Positions 1 to 11,215 of a DNA stretch of 64,000 bases are shown here, one piece after another. Within the stretch, counting starts at the first letter, position 1, and each line of letters opens with the position of its first letter. Location: positions 17,841 to 81,840 of the forward strand of contig JBAMJV010008270.1 in assembly GCA_037951105.1 (NCBI GenBank). The letters are read 5' to 3'. The position numbers and the translations under genes were made by a program. A model generated the notes under the pieces. The model did no database searches, was not told the DNA's origin, and saw only the letters and a program-made list of their open reading frames with translations. This DNA comes from Echinarachnius parma. Lineage: Eukaryota; Echinodermata; Echinoidea; Clypeasteroida; Echinarachniidae.

Positions 1-484
1 GTCTCGTTGCGAAGATCGTTTGTTTTTGTCGGGATGAGAGCCTGCGGCATCTATGAATATGAAATAGGAAAAATTGCCTAAATAGTCAGTACGGGTCATG
101 CTGACAGAAAGTATACATGGAAGCAGAGCACAACTATACAGTTTGTAGGTAATACGTTATAGTTTCATATCCTGAAATAGCATTATGATTGGTCTACTAG
201 CTTTAGTTATCGTTGCAGAAAGTACGATTGTAATTTGTTTGGGGACATACGGTATAGAAACCAGCACATTGTTGATCACACGGGCACTCACAAACCCACA
301 CATAAATAATTTATTTGTATTTGTTCAACCTAATTTTGAAATGCATAATGAAAATTACTGTTGTATTGTCTACACTAGTGCTTCCCTTTTGACAGGGATG
401 TGAAATCTAAGGTTCGATTTAACCACAAGCACATACATACATAAATACACGCACAACTTCACGCGCATACACGTGTACTCACAC
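1..484. other. No gene recognised; downstream flank of the first Ig gene
   Basis: No exon with splice sites or a recognisable domain was found on either strand. An AATAAA hexamer on the minus strand at 310-315 is the nearest candidate poly(A) signal for the gene ending at 731. It is about 415 bases past the stop codon, so this is weak. Confidence 0.4.
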
Positions 485-485
485 A

Positions 486-543
<58 letters not shown>

Positions 544-705
544 TACACGCACTCACGACGCACATACATACACACATACATGTGCTATGTACACATGCAC
601 ACATACACACACACGCATACACACGCATGCGCGTGCATATACACCGACACACATGCGCACACGCACACACGCACACACACACACACACACACATACGTAC
701 AAACT
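485..705. repeat. CA/TG microsatellite, compound
   Basis: A pure CA tract of about 50 bases (488-538) is followed by an interrupted CA/CG/CATA tract to about 700. The His/Thr-rich and Cys/Val-rich reading frames here are simply translated dinucleotide repeats. Confidence 0.95.
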
Positions 706-730
706 CATGCATACATACACATACAATGTT

Positions 731-3700
731 CTAACGGTTACCATAACTTCGCTTCTTCATCAGCTTAGAAAACGCCCTTCGGGAGATGAGGCCTATGCCA
801 AATGAAATCACAACTGCCACACAAAGAGCGATGAAACTTATCATCCGACAAATATGATGGAACATTGGAGGAAACTGTAAAAAAATAATGTACATTTAAT
901 CATATAAGAGAATATGCAGTGGGGATGCCACATTTTCTTTTCTTATTTGTGTTTATATTGTTATTTCTGATTACCGGTAGTTTCCATGTTCGAAATAATC
1001 TATACAGAGTTCATCACTTCATTGATCCCTTGCACATAATTATTCGAATTTTTATTTCTCATTTCGCTTTCGTGTCAAGTTGATAATAAATACATTTGCA
1101 TTCATATGATATATTGCCGAATACTCACTCTTTTGGACATTGGAGAGCGTAGGAGGGAACGAGTGTAGATAGTTTCCATATTTGAATTTCAACTCAAAGG
1201 TTTTATTTTTAAGGTAACGATGTGCTTGACAATAAATTATGAAAGAAAATCTAAACCAAAACTCTGTAATAAGACAATACAATGCTGACTACAGACAGAC
1301 AGAACTTTCCTGAAAAGATGTTGGGAAACCTTTCAAATCATCAAAATCGATAAATCAATCACTTGGACTTGGACTTGGTAAAAGGTGTAAAGAGTAATTT
1401 CCTCGTCTCTCTACCCACCATTATCCGTGAATTATCCGTAAATTAGCGACAGTGGCAATCTTAACAAGTTAATTATCAGCAACTATATTCACAACGATCT
1501 ATTTAAACTTACCGGACCTGACGTCAATGTTGCATTACTCTCGCCTGCGCTGGTTTGACCTGAAAAAGGCACAAAACTCTCAGATGCAGGAAGGATAGTC
1601 ATCATGCTGGTAGTAGTCATCGGAACTAAGATAATTAAAATTTTGGTTCAAAATATATTAAATCAATCGAAACATATATAGGAAGAGGTGAATTAACAAT
1701 AACCAACAACGAAACATCTCCCAACTTCGACAAACGGAACTTATTTTTTTTAAAATTGGATATTGCATCTTGTTTTAATTTTTTCGCATGATTATATATA
1801 CTGAAATTAAAATTGTTATGATGAAAATACATTTTAACTTTCATAAATCTATTACAAGAGCCCGAAATTATTACTTGTTAAATATACATGTTTCCATACA
1901 AATGTTGGGCATATTATAATAACACTAGTACACTACACAACCCCCATCAGTCACTTTCTTGACTGCAAAGTAAAGAATGGAACCCGGTGACAAGAATTAA
2001 TAAAACCGTGTTATTCAATGAATCAAGGATAATTACATTGCACTGACCATTGGTTAATAGTTTCAAGCTGAGCCGTACATCACTGCTGTTTATGACAAAA
2101 CATGTGATGTTCGCTCCATGTTCCTCTTCGATCGCCGTAAACATAATTGTGGTGTAGCTGATGACTAGACTTGAATCAGGTTCTGCCTCATTTCTGGTCA
2201 TGTTGTACATCTGGATCATGTCTGGCTGATTGAAGCCTGTTTGCCATTCTAATGTTACTGCAGGCTTCACAGGGGCATCTGTCTCGCATCTCAGAGTCTT
2301 GTTCATCCCCGCCATAGCTGCTATAGTGTCTCCATCTTTATAAATTCTATTGGTGTCCGTGTCCCGGATGATAAGCTCCCTAGGCGGAACTAAATGGACA
2401 GAGTAGATACATGAGAAGCATTGGTTTGAGCACAAATATATTATCCTTCACGTTACATTATGCCTACTAATTAAATGTTTGTAGTTATAACTATCATCAA
2501 TAATCAATAACATCAAATAACATACAAGCGCGCATTAAAATTAGCACCCACTTTTCCAGACAAATAAACCTGTGTTATTATAATTAAGGCTATCACATAC
2601 ATTAAATATGCAACACTGCCTATAACAGCGAAATTGTTGGTAAGACGTTTACACCAACATTTATTTCCTATTTAAATTTGTTTTCTGTTGGAAGGACATT
2701 TTTGTTTTAAGTATTTTGTTTAATTGAATTTAATGAATTCAAATTAAATGCCAATATGTTGTCTTGAATTTATCTTAAGTTGGAAGATGAAAGTACTGAT
2801 TCATTCTAATAGCTTTGCATTAACCTTCATACCTTCGATACTCAATACGATGATTGTATTTCTCACGTCTACCACGACAGAAATGACGCATGTGTATGTT
2901 CCTTCGTCGGAGATGGATGCATTCAATATCTTTATGGAACTGTTATAGTTGTTTGACGAAAACTCGAATCTATGCTGGATATTCCTCAATGAAGAAGTTG
3001 TATTTTCACATTTTACAATTCCATGACAAAATATAAATGTAGAGTTGTTCCGCCTCCATATCATCCATTTGAACAATTCATGTTTCGATGTATATACGTG
3101 TCCGTTACACTCAAGTGACACAGCTTTTCCCTCTCGTCCATACACCTCTGTCATTATGACATCCGACTGACTATTGACAGAATCTAGTTCAGGAAACATT
3201 ATTTCAGTACGTTAAATCTTGCCCAGTTCGATTCAGCATAGTATAGAATAAATGATAATGAGCCAAGGGGCGCTCTTACCCACAGCAACCCTAGGACAGG
3301 TTTCGGGTTTTCTAATTTCCTTTTTCGTTAAAAAGATATTTACGATTGAAGTGTTCAGATGTTAGACTATCCACTGGATAGTCGTAACCGTGTACAACGT
3401 GATTGCAATGAGTTAGTGAATGTCACTTTGCATTTGTTCTCATTACTCGGCCATATAACACAACCCCTAGTGGACATAATAATATAACACCAATATTCAT
3501 TGTATCAACCATTCATCACTTTTTGCACATATCAACAACGTTACTTTACATCTTTAACAATATTTTAAGAATTATCTATGGTCAATTCCGACTAACATGT
3601 TAAATGTTTTATTAAATATTTTGAACAATATCATATATATTCATATAGTATTAATGCATAACACCAACAGCAACACACTATAAACATAATATTTACATAA

Positions 3701-3739
3701 AGCAGAGACCCCACAAATCATCGTTATGATAAACATCAT
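731..3739 (-). CDS. Two-Ig type I membrane protein, complete 5-exon gene
   Basis: The coding exons on the minus strand are 3739-3697, 3183-2833, 2389-2048, 1625-1513 and 874-731. They total 993 bases, or 330 aa plus stop. Introns are phase 1, 1, 1, 0, all with GT-AG ends. Exon 1 is a hydrophobic leader (MMFIITMICGVSAL). Exon 2 is a V-type Ig domain with C40, W57 and C113 in a DEGTYTC motif, plus an extra C67/C73 pair. Exon 3 is a C2-type Ig domain with C166, W180 and C228. Exon 4 is a Ser/Thr/Met-rich stalk. Exon 5 has a membrane helix (about residues 292-314) and a short basic tail with KLMKK. It is probably a cell-surface recognition protein. The tail has no tyrosine signalling motif, so it may need a partner. 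The orthologue is unknown. The unbroken phase across four introns supports the model. The exact leader start (tandem ATGs) is less certain. Confidence 0.75.
3270..3590. mobile_element. Degraded MITE, family 1 copy, in intron 1 of the two-Ig gene
   Basis: It shares long stretches with the copies at 13535-13912 and 41888-42217, such as the segment around 'gagttagtgaatgtcac' and 'attactcggccatata'. The terminal repeats are lost here, so the edges are approximate. Confidence 0.6.
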
Positions 3740-4158
3740 GTCAGTATTGAGTAAATTAAAGTAATAATAATAATAATAATAATTATAAGAACATTTGCAT
3801 AGCGCAGCTACTATAAATATATACTCTATTGCACTATTAAAAGTAACCCGTGTCTTCACGAGTCTGTAGTGAATTAGAGATATTATTATTCCTGCAATGC
3901 TGCAAGACCGACCAAATGATTATTGATAATTGAGAATTTCGACATCATTTTAACCAAGCATCATAGTTTGTTTTAAGGATGGCGCTTGTTGTATAGTTAA
4001 TCTTAGTTTCGAAAAATGTGCAATAAGCTATAATGATATGTAATACAATAAACATACATAGAGATGGACATTCCAATAATTTCTCTTTGATCCAATAATG
4101 GTAGCTGCTAATATCAGGTAATTAATTCAAACATATAAAGAAACTGACCAGAAATAGA

Positions 4159-4374
4159 ATGTGATTACAAGAGGGCAAAGCAAATGGGATTCCATGCACG
4201 GAATTCGAACCCGAGACCACCGGATTGCTAGACCGGTGCTCTACCAACTGAGCTATAGAAAACCCTAGTACGGTGCTCGTCCCTGAAACCCCTTAATTCT
4301 CATTGCCCGAGTGGTCAGAAGCTATATTATAAACCCGTTGGAATCCCATTTTCTTTGCCCTCTTTTAATCACAT
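4159..4374. mobile_element. Small inverted-repeat element carrying a tRNA-like core
   Basis: The ends are inverted repeats of about 35 bases (4159-4193 and 4340-4374, outer motif ATGTGATTA with 'agagggcaaag' inside), with a few mismatches. Between them on the minus strand lies a tRNA-like sequence. This looks like a non-autonomous transposon that captured or evolved around a tRNA. No clear target-site duplication is visible. Confidence 0.65.
4190..4260 (-). tRNA. tRNA-Ala(AGC)-like sequence, probably a pseudogene in a repeat
   Basis: On the minus strand there is an A box (TAGCTCAGTTGG, 4244-4255), a B box (GGTTCGAATTCC, 4200-4211), a D arm GCTC/GAGC and an anticodon loop CTAGCAA, giving anticodon AGC. 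The anticodon stem has a T-T mismatch at its loop end. The acceptor stem has one mismatch and a G-U pair, and the T stem is imperfect. Because it sits inside an inverted-repeat element, a working tRNA gene is unlikely, although the Pol III boxes look usable. Confidence 0.45.
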
Positions 4375-4760
4375 GAATATCAGGTGTAAGAACAATTATG
4401 TTTATTAATACTAATAGACAAGCATTTATATTGCGCTATCAATCTAGAAATGTTATTCCATGGAAGTATGGTTATTCCGAGGCGCATTATACTCTAAAGT
4501 ATACATGGTATATTCAAGGATATGGGAGTGCTTCCATGGTATATTATTACTCTGGCTCTAGCTCGCATCAATACAAGGAGCTCGCTAAGGACCGTCTAGG
4601 TAGTTCTTCCTATCACCGATCCATGTACGATGATGCGTATCTCGCCTAACACATGATACATGTTATGATTTCCGATGATGTTTGTGTATGAAAATAAAGA
4701 CATATCAAGTTGTGCCTTCGTGAACATGCAAACTCCGATTTATGTAAGTATTCAAGCTTA

Positions 4761-4828
4761 CTATCTATCGCCATGTTTATAAGTTGTATTCGTGTCCATG
4801 TCCCGGATCATAACCCCCTTGGGTGGAA
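4761..4828 (-). pseudogene. Truncated relic of a C2-type Ig exon
   Basis: It begins with an AG acceptor and phase-1 start, like the C2 exon at 2048-2389. It encodes PPKGVMIRDMDTNTTYKHGD, closely matching the PPRELIIRDTDTN start of the intact exon, then hits a stop after about 21 codons. The rest of the domain is missing. It lies at the expected place downstream of the broken V exon at 5268-5615, so it marks an older duplicated V+C2 block. Confidence 0.7.
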
Positions 4829-5267
4829 CTAATTAAATCGACAAATCAAGAAGATCAGCAGCATCGATTTGAGCATATCTCTATTTGGGGAAGGGGTGAT
4901 TTAGCTTATTCGCATTAACGTTTCATTATGCTAACGAACTTCACTAAACACAGACATGAACGATGACACAAATCCTATAATTATTAGTTATGGTTCATTA
5001 TGCAGTATATACTTTAAGGACATATTATGTTGTAAAGATTTTGTTACTTTCTTTTTATAAGACCTTTGCATTTGTATTCATTATATAATATTTCTGATTA
5101 TATGTTCTAACGGAAGGACATTCGATTTTAGTCTTTTGAACAAATTTTAGTCTCTTGAACTTCATTTTGAACATGAAACTTTCGAACGTCTAGATTAAAT
5201 GCGAATTATAGCAGCACTGTCTGTTACTCACTGAATCATTCTAATAGCTTTGCGTTATACTTCATAC

Positions 5268-5615
5268 CTTCGATACTCAAGACGATGATTGTTGTTCTCA
5301 CGTCTACTCTAACAGCAATAACACACTTGTACGTTCCTCCATAAGAGATAGTTGCAATAGATATCGTTATAGAACTGCTATAGTGGTCTGACGAGAACTC
5401 AATATGCTCGATATTCCATTTTGAAGAGATTGCATTTGTACATGTTGCAATTCCAGTACAACTTATAAAGTCAGATTTGTTCCTCTCCCATCGCATCTAT
5501 TGGAATAATTCTCCATTTTCTGTATATAGGTGTCCGTTACACTTAAGTATCGCGTGTTCTCCCTCTTTTGCACGAACCTCTGTCGTTTGAATATCCGGCT
5601 GACCAGCAACAAAAA
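5268..5615 (-). pseudogene. V-type Ig exon, inactivated by an in-frame stop
   Basis: The exon is 348 bases with AG acceptor, GT donor and phase 1-1. It is homologous to the V exon at 2833-3183 and has the ILKCNG cysteine motif and the extra CTGIATC pair. A TAG at 5494-5496 replaces the tryptophan codon found in the paralogue at 5989-6790 (LLQWLQW), and DEGTYTC has become YGGTYKC. The downstream C2 partner survives only as the relic at 4761-4828. No convincing leader exon was seen next to it. The homology continues into the upstream intron, showing that the duplicated unit is larger than the exon. Confidence 0.75.
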
Positions 5616-5988
5616 CTGAATAAAGACAAAATACTTTCGGTATATTCAAAGTTGTCTTTCCGAGTACAAGAAAGAACATGAATAATGACCAAAGAATATA
5701 GGACATCGTCGGTATCGCCCCAAGACCTCCGATAAAACCGATGCTGATACCAACACAGACGCGTGGATGGTGTTACTTCCTAGTACAAAACATTTTCACT
5801 TGACATGCCAGTCGGAGGTTAGAAATATCGTAGCGTTAATTTTTGTAAATTTCTTTGGATATACGGTTGTTTTATAAATGTATTAATTTAAATTTATTTT
5901 TGCAAAATGAAACTTCAAATGCTTAGGTTAAATACACCGCATTGTATGATACTGAATCATACTAAAAGCTTTGCATTATACTTTGTAC

Positions 5989-6790
5989 CTTCGATACTCA
6001 AGACGAAAATTTGTGTTATCTGGTCTACTCTGACAGCAATAACACATGCGCACGTTCCTCCATCAGAGATTATGGAGATATATTCATTACATATCTTTAT
6101 ATAACTGCTATAGTGGCCTGACGAGAACTTAAAGGGGAATTAACCCTTATCCTTTTGACTTACTGGATGTGATGAGAGCATAACTCTTGTCATTTCTATT
6201 CACTTATTTCCTCATGAATATTCCCAATAATGAAAATAATCAATATTTTATGGCCCACTGTCGTCTGCTTTCAATGCCAACAGGGGGCGGCCATTTCTTC
6301 AACTTCTCGCGGTGAAATGACGTGTCAGGCGGAGAACACAATAGCGGGTTACGATAATGCTATTGTGTTCTCCGCCTGCCACGTCATTTCACCGCGAGTA
6401 GTTGAAGAAATGGCCGCCTCCTATGGGCATTGAAAGCAGACGACAGTGGTCCACAAAATATTGATTATTGTTGTAATCGGGAATATTCATGAGGAAATAA
6501 GTGACTAGCAATGATAGTAGTTATGCTCTCATCACATCCAGTAAGTCAAAAGGATAAGGGTTAATTCCCCTTTAAAGTGTGCTCCATATTCCATTTTGAT
6601 GGGATTGCATTTTGGCATTTTTCAATTCCAGTACAGAACATGAATATAGATTTGTCTTTCTCCCATTGTAGCCATTGTAATAATTCCCCACTTTCTGGAT
6701 CGAAATCTCCGTTGCACTCAAGTATCACATTTTCTCCCTCTCTTCCACGCACCTCTATCGTTGTGATATCCGGCTGACCTTTTACAGAAG
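5989..6790 (-). pseudogene. V-type Ig exon split by a palindromic transposon
   Basis: The two halves of a V exon (5989-6132 and 6572-6790) are homologous to 5268-5615. The upstream half reads through ILECNG, LLQWLQW and the CTGIEKC pair. The downstream half reads through a damaged DGGTCAC motif to the usual phase-1 donor. A 439-bp element at 6133-6571 interrupts the exon and introduces stops. The acceptor is also weak ('ttatcaag'). Confidence 0.8.
6133..6571. mobile_element. Near-perfect palindromic MITE with TTAA target duplication
   Basis: Two arms of 213 bp (6133-6345 and 6359-6571) are nearly perfect inverted repeats around a 13-base spacer. The ends are AGGGGAATTAACCC and its complement. 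The element is bounded by TTAA at 6129-6132 and 6572-6575. Removing it and one TTAA restores alignment with the paralogous exon. TTAA targeting is typical of piggyBac-like and Kolobok elements, but a TA duplication with longer inverted repeats cannot be excluded. Confidence 0.9.
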
Positions 6791-7290
6791 CTTGATAAGG
6801 AAAACGTAATGTGGAGACAATAAAAGTCGTCCAATTCGAGTACTAGTAAAAGAAAAAAGACTAACATTGAAATGACCAAAGGAAATAGCCATTTGCCGGG
6901 AATTGAACCATCGACCCCAGAATTTGATTGGTATTCAAACCAGCAAAGACCCGAGGCTGGTGATACTTCCTAGACACACTATTCAATGCTTGTGTTAGTC
7001 AGAGGCTGTCACAACGCATAATAATTGATATTCATATCTAATCTAATATAATATCTAAGCGTTTTGCTTTTACATGTATTGTTTGTGAAAAGGATTAACT
7101 GATCTTTATTTGATGGATTATCATGCTTTTAATTTATTTGTCTTTGATGTGTTGCCCTTATCATCATCAGGGCAGGACAAACTATAAAATTGTGTTTACA
7201 CAGTCATATACATGGCATTACCTGGTAGTGAAGTTGAGACTTTGAAATACCGAAATCATTCATTCTAAGTACTTTTAATGTGTTTTATAC

Positions 7291-7627
7291 CTTCGATACG
7301 CAAGATGATTTTTGTTTGAATCACTCTCCTTTTGAGAAAATAGCACACACATACATGCCCCTGTCTGACAGTGATACGTTAAATATCGTTATGGAACTGC
7401 GATACACTCCTGACGATGATTCAAACATATGTTGGATATTCACAATTGAAGTGGTTGCATTTTTACATTGATCGATTCCAGTACAAACTATAATGGTAGA
7501 CTTGTTCCGTTCCATCGTATCTGTAGCAACTTTTCATGGCGTCCAGGTCCGTAACAATTAAGTGACACCATTTCACCAGCAGGTCCATGCACCTCAATAA
7601 TTCTGGTTTCATCGCTATTGACACAAT
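7291..7627 (-). pseudogene. V-type Ig exon with two frameshifts
   Basis: It is homologous to the V exon at 2833-3183, with acceptor 'aatttag' and the conserved phase-1 donor. It encodes SLNCYG, LLQIRW, the extra CTGIDQC pair and SDRGMYVC. One base is missing just after the IRW codons, and a second single-base loss after the last Ig strand moves the frame to a TGA. Restoring frame at both places recovers the family pattern. Sequencing error is possible but would be needed twice. Confidence 0.7.
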
Positions 7628-8211
7628 CTAAATTAAAAATAAATAAATAATTTTAAAAGATAGGCGTAACCGACATAAAGCGACCTTAGCGTTTCCCCGT
7701 TTCTGGAGACCAAAAATGAAAACTTCCAAAAGCGAGTAAATAAGCCACTGGCCCACAATGAAACCTTCGGTAACCCATGTACATTACGCACCGGTTTCAA
7801 ATCTGTTTAGTCCTTCTGTCTGTCATCAAGTTATGGCTATGTTACTGTGATGCATTTTATATTCAGCTTGGTCTGGTACAATGCCCAAGGAGTTGAGATA
7901 GCACACAAGATTAGTGAGCGTATTTTAAGTAAGCTTGATATAATCAAAGAAATAAATGATGTGCATCAGACAGTGTTTGAATAGGACACCTAAATTCAGA
8001 GCGTTCTGTAAATACTATTAGTATTGTTATATTAGTAGTAGTAGTAATACTAGAAGAAGTAGTACAAGTCTAGTTAAGTACTTGTTATAATCATGGTTGC
8101 CATTATTATTACAATAATTTACAATTTCTATATTATGTCCCACCGAAAGGCAGTGAAAAGGGATAGTGTATTCCAAATGTATGAAGACATTGATAATCAA
8201 ATGCTACTTAC
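7628..8211. other. Intron between leader and V exon
   Basis: No exon was seen. There is a short imperfect AGT-rich tract around 8030-8060. Confidence 0.5.
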
Positions 8212-8257
8212 GAATTGCAGATATTACACAAATCACCATTACAGCAAAACTTAACAT
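8212..8257 (-). CDS. Signal-peptide (leader) exon, phase-1 donor
   Basis: It encodes MLSFAVMVICVISAI plus one base, followed by the donor GTAAGT. Length, hydrophobicity and phase match the leader exon of the complete gene at 3697-3739. It is the nearest upstream leader for the broken V exons at 7291, 5989 and 5268. It may still feed transcripts that splice onward to the C2 and membrane exons at 731-2389, but this is inference. Confidence 0.6.
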
Positions 8258-8965
8258 GATGATTTGAATTAGAAACAACCAACGTCACTATAAATCATCT
8301 TTAAAATTGCAATGTCCGTATAACAATGCTATACAAAGCATGGATCGCGTAAAGGTATGACCCGTCCGAACAGAATGAGCTTCAATGCGGAACTTACGAC
8401 GATAACTCTACAAGGGCTGATAATGCCAGGTTATAAGCATACCGCAGTCATGGGAGTGCGCCGGGGTAGGACTTGGGGTACGTGTGGTGCTGGGAACTGC
8501 TTCTCCCTCCCCAAAAGATGTTCAGTTTGAAAATATAACTATTTAGGCACCAATATGGTCATGATGGTGAAACCCTCTTGTAGGCCTAACCTCTGAACAC
8601 AATAAATTAACAGCATATTCAAATTGCTTGTCTAACAGTCGTTTCTGCATTCGCGGTACATTGCAAACAAACAAAAACACATTTGCATAAGTATACCTGT
8701 TCTCACATCCAAATTTGGAAACTAACATATTATTTTTAAACCGTTATTTTCCCCTTACAGACTCCATTTTGTATTATTATGTTAACTCATTAATCATCGG
8801 CGATGTTTTCTCATGTCTGCCCGATGTAGGAAAATATTCATTCCAAGCAATTCATCAGGAATTTATTTACTTCGCATATATCGTACATGCTGTATATCGA
8901 ATAAGATTGTTATAATTAGCACTTACAGTGTGAAAGTAAGTTAATTAAAGTAAAATTATGCTCAC

Positions 8966-9950
8966 CTTTTATACTCAACATAAATCTCGTTTGAATCGAT
9001 TGTGGAAATGTGCGAATATCACACGTATAGTCTCCTTCGTCCGAGAGTAACGATACTCGAAAATATGTAGAAACCTATTAGCAATTATAGTTCAGTTCAG
9101 TTCAGTTCAGTTTATTTCACATCCATAAAATCAACATTTAACAATCGAATACAATTAAATATATACAAACTATTTACAACATGTAATGAAAAAGGATATT
9201 GTACAACAACAAACAACAAATATAGGTAATGGGTATTGCAGGGATGTGAGGGACCGGAAAAGGCCATTGGCCTGTCTAGGCTGGTCCCCTTTTTCTACAA
9301 CACCATGAATTATATCATAAATAAACAATAATAAAAATGTTGTTCACAATAATACAATAATACAACTAATATTTACAAACTACAAAGGCACACATCTACA
9401 AAAGGATGCACCTTGCAACTCTTGTGCAATTAAAGATTAGAGAATGGTCTTGCTCCCATAGTATCCGGCTGGGATCACCGGCTCCCGGAGGCAGGGTACA
9501 GGTGAGCGACACATTGTCTCCAGCATTCATGTTTACCACTGTATTTACGATGTCCTCACCGTTGGACGTTGCTTGATTTACAAGAAAAAATGTATATGGA
9601 GAATATATGATATGAGGCAATAAGGTCAGCTCAAAAAAGACAGAATCACAGAAATAATGTTCTTACATTTCCTAGAAATCGTTCGAAAAAAACAAAAACA
9701 AAGGGGGGGGGGAGGAACAGGAGGTTATGTATAATGCTGAAATAATTAATAAATAAACCCTAATAAATTTTTATAATTATGAGTAAAAAAATCTATACTG
9801 AATTTCATCTAAACAATCTAAATCTAAACAGTTATTCTGCTGGTGAAACACCAGTAAGAGAATAACACACTTGTAAACATTTTAATGAAATAAGAACTAC
9901 TTACGCAAAGCAATGATTACAGAAATCGTTATCACAACAAAACGTAACAT
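8966..9950 (-). pseudogene. Leader plus second-subfamily V exon, disrupted by a LINE tail
   Basis: The leader exon (9950-9905) encodes MLRFVVITISVIIAL with donor GTAAGT. The V exon begins near 9580 with the VSLTCTLPPGAG motif and the extra CTRVARC pair and ends at 8966 with SDEGDYTC and a phase-1 donor GTGAGC. A LINE 3' fragment (about 9089-9400) interrupts it, part of the D-E strand region is missing, and the frame shifts after HIFE. The acceptor expected before the first codon reads 'gtaa' where the intact paralogue at 11572 has 'acag'. Confidence 0.75.
9089..9400 (-). mobile_element. LINE 3'-end fragment with a TGAAC-type tail
   Basis: On the minus strand this AT-rich 3' UTR-like sequence ends in tandem 'actga' pentamers, as in CR1/L2-like LINE tails. 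It carries a conserved-looking GC-rich block ('accagcctagacaggcc'). It is inserted in the V exon at 8966-9580. Target-site duplications are not obvious. Confidence 0.65.
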
Positions 9951-10573
9951 GATCATTGAAATTCAAACCAGCGTCATTAACAAAATGTTAAAATCGCAGT
10001 ATCTTCCGCACAAAGTTATACAGCAACTATCGCGAAATGGTGTGACCCTTGTAAACTGATTTATGTAGTTTCATCGCGGAACGACATACGATCTCTCTTG
10101 AAAGGGTGTTTTTTTTTTGTTATCGGCGTACCGCCACTTACGATAGACAAATGATTTCTGCTATAATAGCCTAGGTTTACTAAACGTTCCGAAGACAATT
10201 GAGTCCTTGCGAAAGTACATTTTGGAAATATGTCATGAGAGTTTAGAATAAGCATTACCTTTCAATTAAAAATCCCGTATGGCTAGGATATTATAAGTAA
10301 CATATGAAGTGGTTAAATGTAAAACGCTTTCAAAATTCTCTACTAGGCAAATTGATTCCTGCTAAATGAAAACATATTTGTGTTGATTCTATATTAAAAG
10401 AAATATCGTGCCGCCATCAGCTTTCTAAAATCTATATAAGTATGATAATGTAAAATTAAGTCAAGCCACATAGGCTTTTACTGTTGCATACCTTATTTCA
10501 TAATCAATAATGATTACAACAATTTTGTTGATGGTCAACATGGTCAACTGATTTCGATGCTCCCATCACATAA

Positions 10574-10865
10574 GGACTCCCGCCACTGATGTGTAGTTTG
10601 GCATCAACATACTTGACAATATTTTATGAAATTAACTAAATTATACATTTAGCGACACGACAATCAAAACTATACAATAATCACGCCTACTCATTTCGAG
10701 GCTGTTCTTACATAGGGACTCCCACCACTGATGTGTATGTTTGCATCAGTGTTTATTTATGAATAAATGTTTTTGTTGTTGTTTGCTTTGTTATTATATT
10801 TAAGTGTTGTAATATAATGATTTTGACCATAAGAGGCCCCCTTCCACATAAGTGGTGGGAGTCCC
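10574..10865. repeat. Short 21-22 bp motif, twice direct and once inverted
   Basis: The motif 'actcccaccactgatgtg' occurs at 10574-10595 and 10715-10739 and inverted at 10845-10865. It may be a fragment of a foldback element. There is no other feature between 9951 and 11215. Confidence 0.55.
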
Positions 10866-11215
10866 GATGTGAGAGGTGGGCTTTGAAATAAGGATAATGT
10901 TTATATTTTTGTATATAAAAGTAATAGTTATATGGTTGGAGAAAAAAACAAATATCGCGATACTTTTAGCGGTGCCATAGCAATTTTTGGTTGATGATTT
11001 ATAAAATATATTTTTAAAATATATGAATAATGAATCAATAGAAAAGCAATTGGCAACAATTTGAAATTAATAATCAACTATCAACTGTTTATCAACGAGA
11101 AAACGTTCTTATCTTTAATTTGTAAAATACAATTAACAGAAGACAGTTGTTTGTTCAAATGGCTATGAAAGTAAACAAACACTAATTTATTCGACAAGTG
11201 CAAAATGATTCTTAC

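Noticed and set aside
473..805. Long open frames rich in His/Thr or Cys/Val
   Set aside because: They are translations of the CA/TG microsatellite; only the minus-strand membrane exon at 731-874 is supported.
4398..4649. Plus-strand 83-codon frame rich in Tyr and Ser
   Set aside because: No splice sites, no recognisable domain, no relative in the window; it lies just past an inverted-repeat element.
5497..5706. Minus-strand ATG (MSYILWSLFMFF...) resembling a signal peptide joined to a V exon
   Set aside because: It reads through the splice acceptor; the same sequence is homologous intron in the neighbouring duplicates (near 6830 and 3200), so it is more likely intron.
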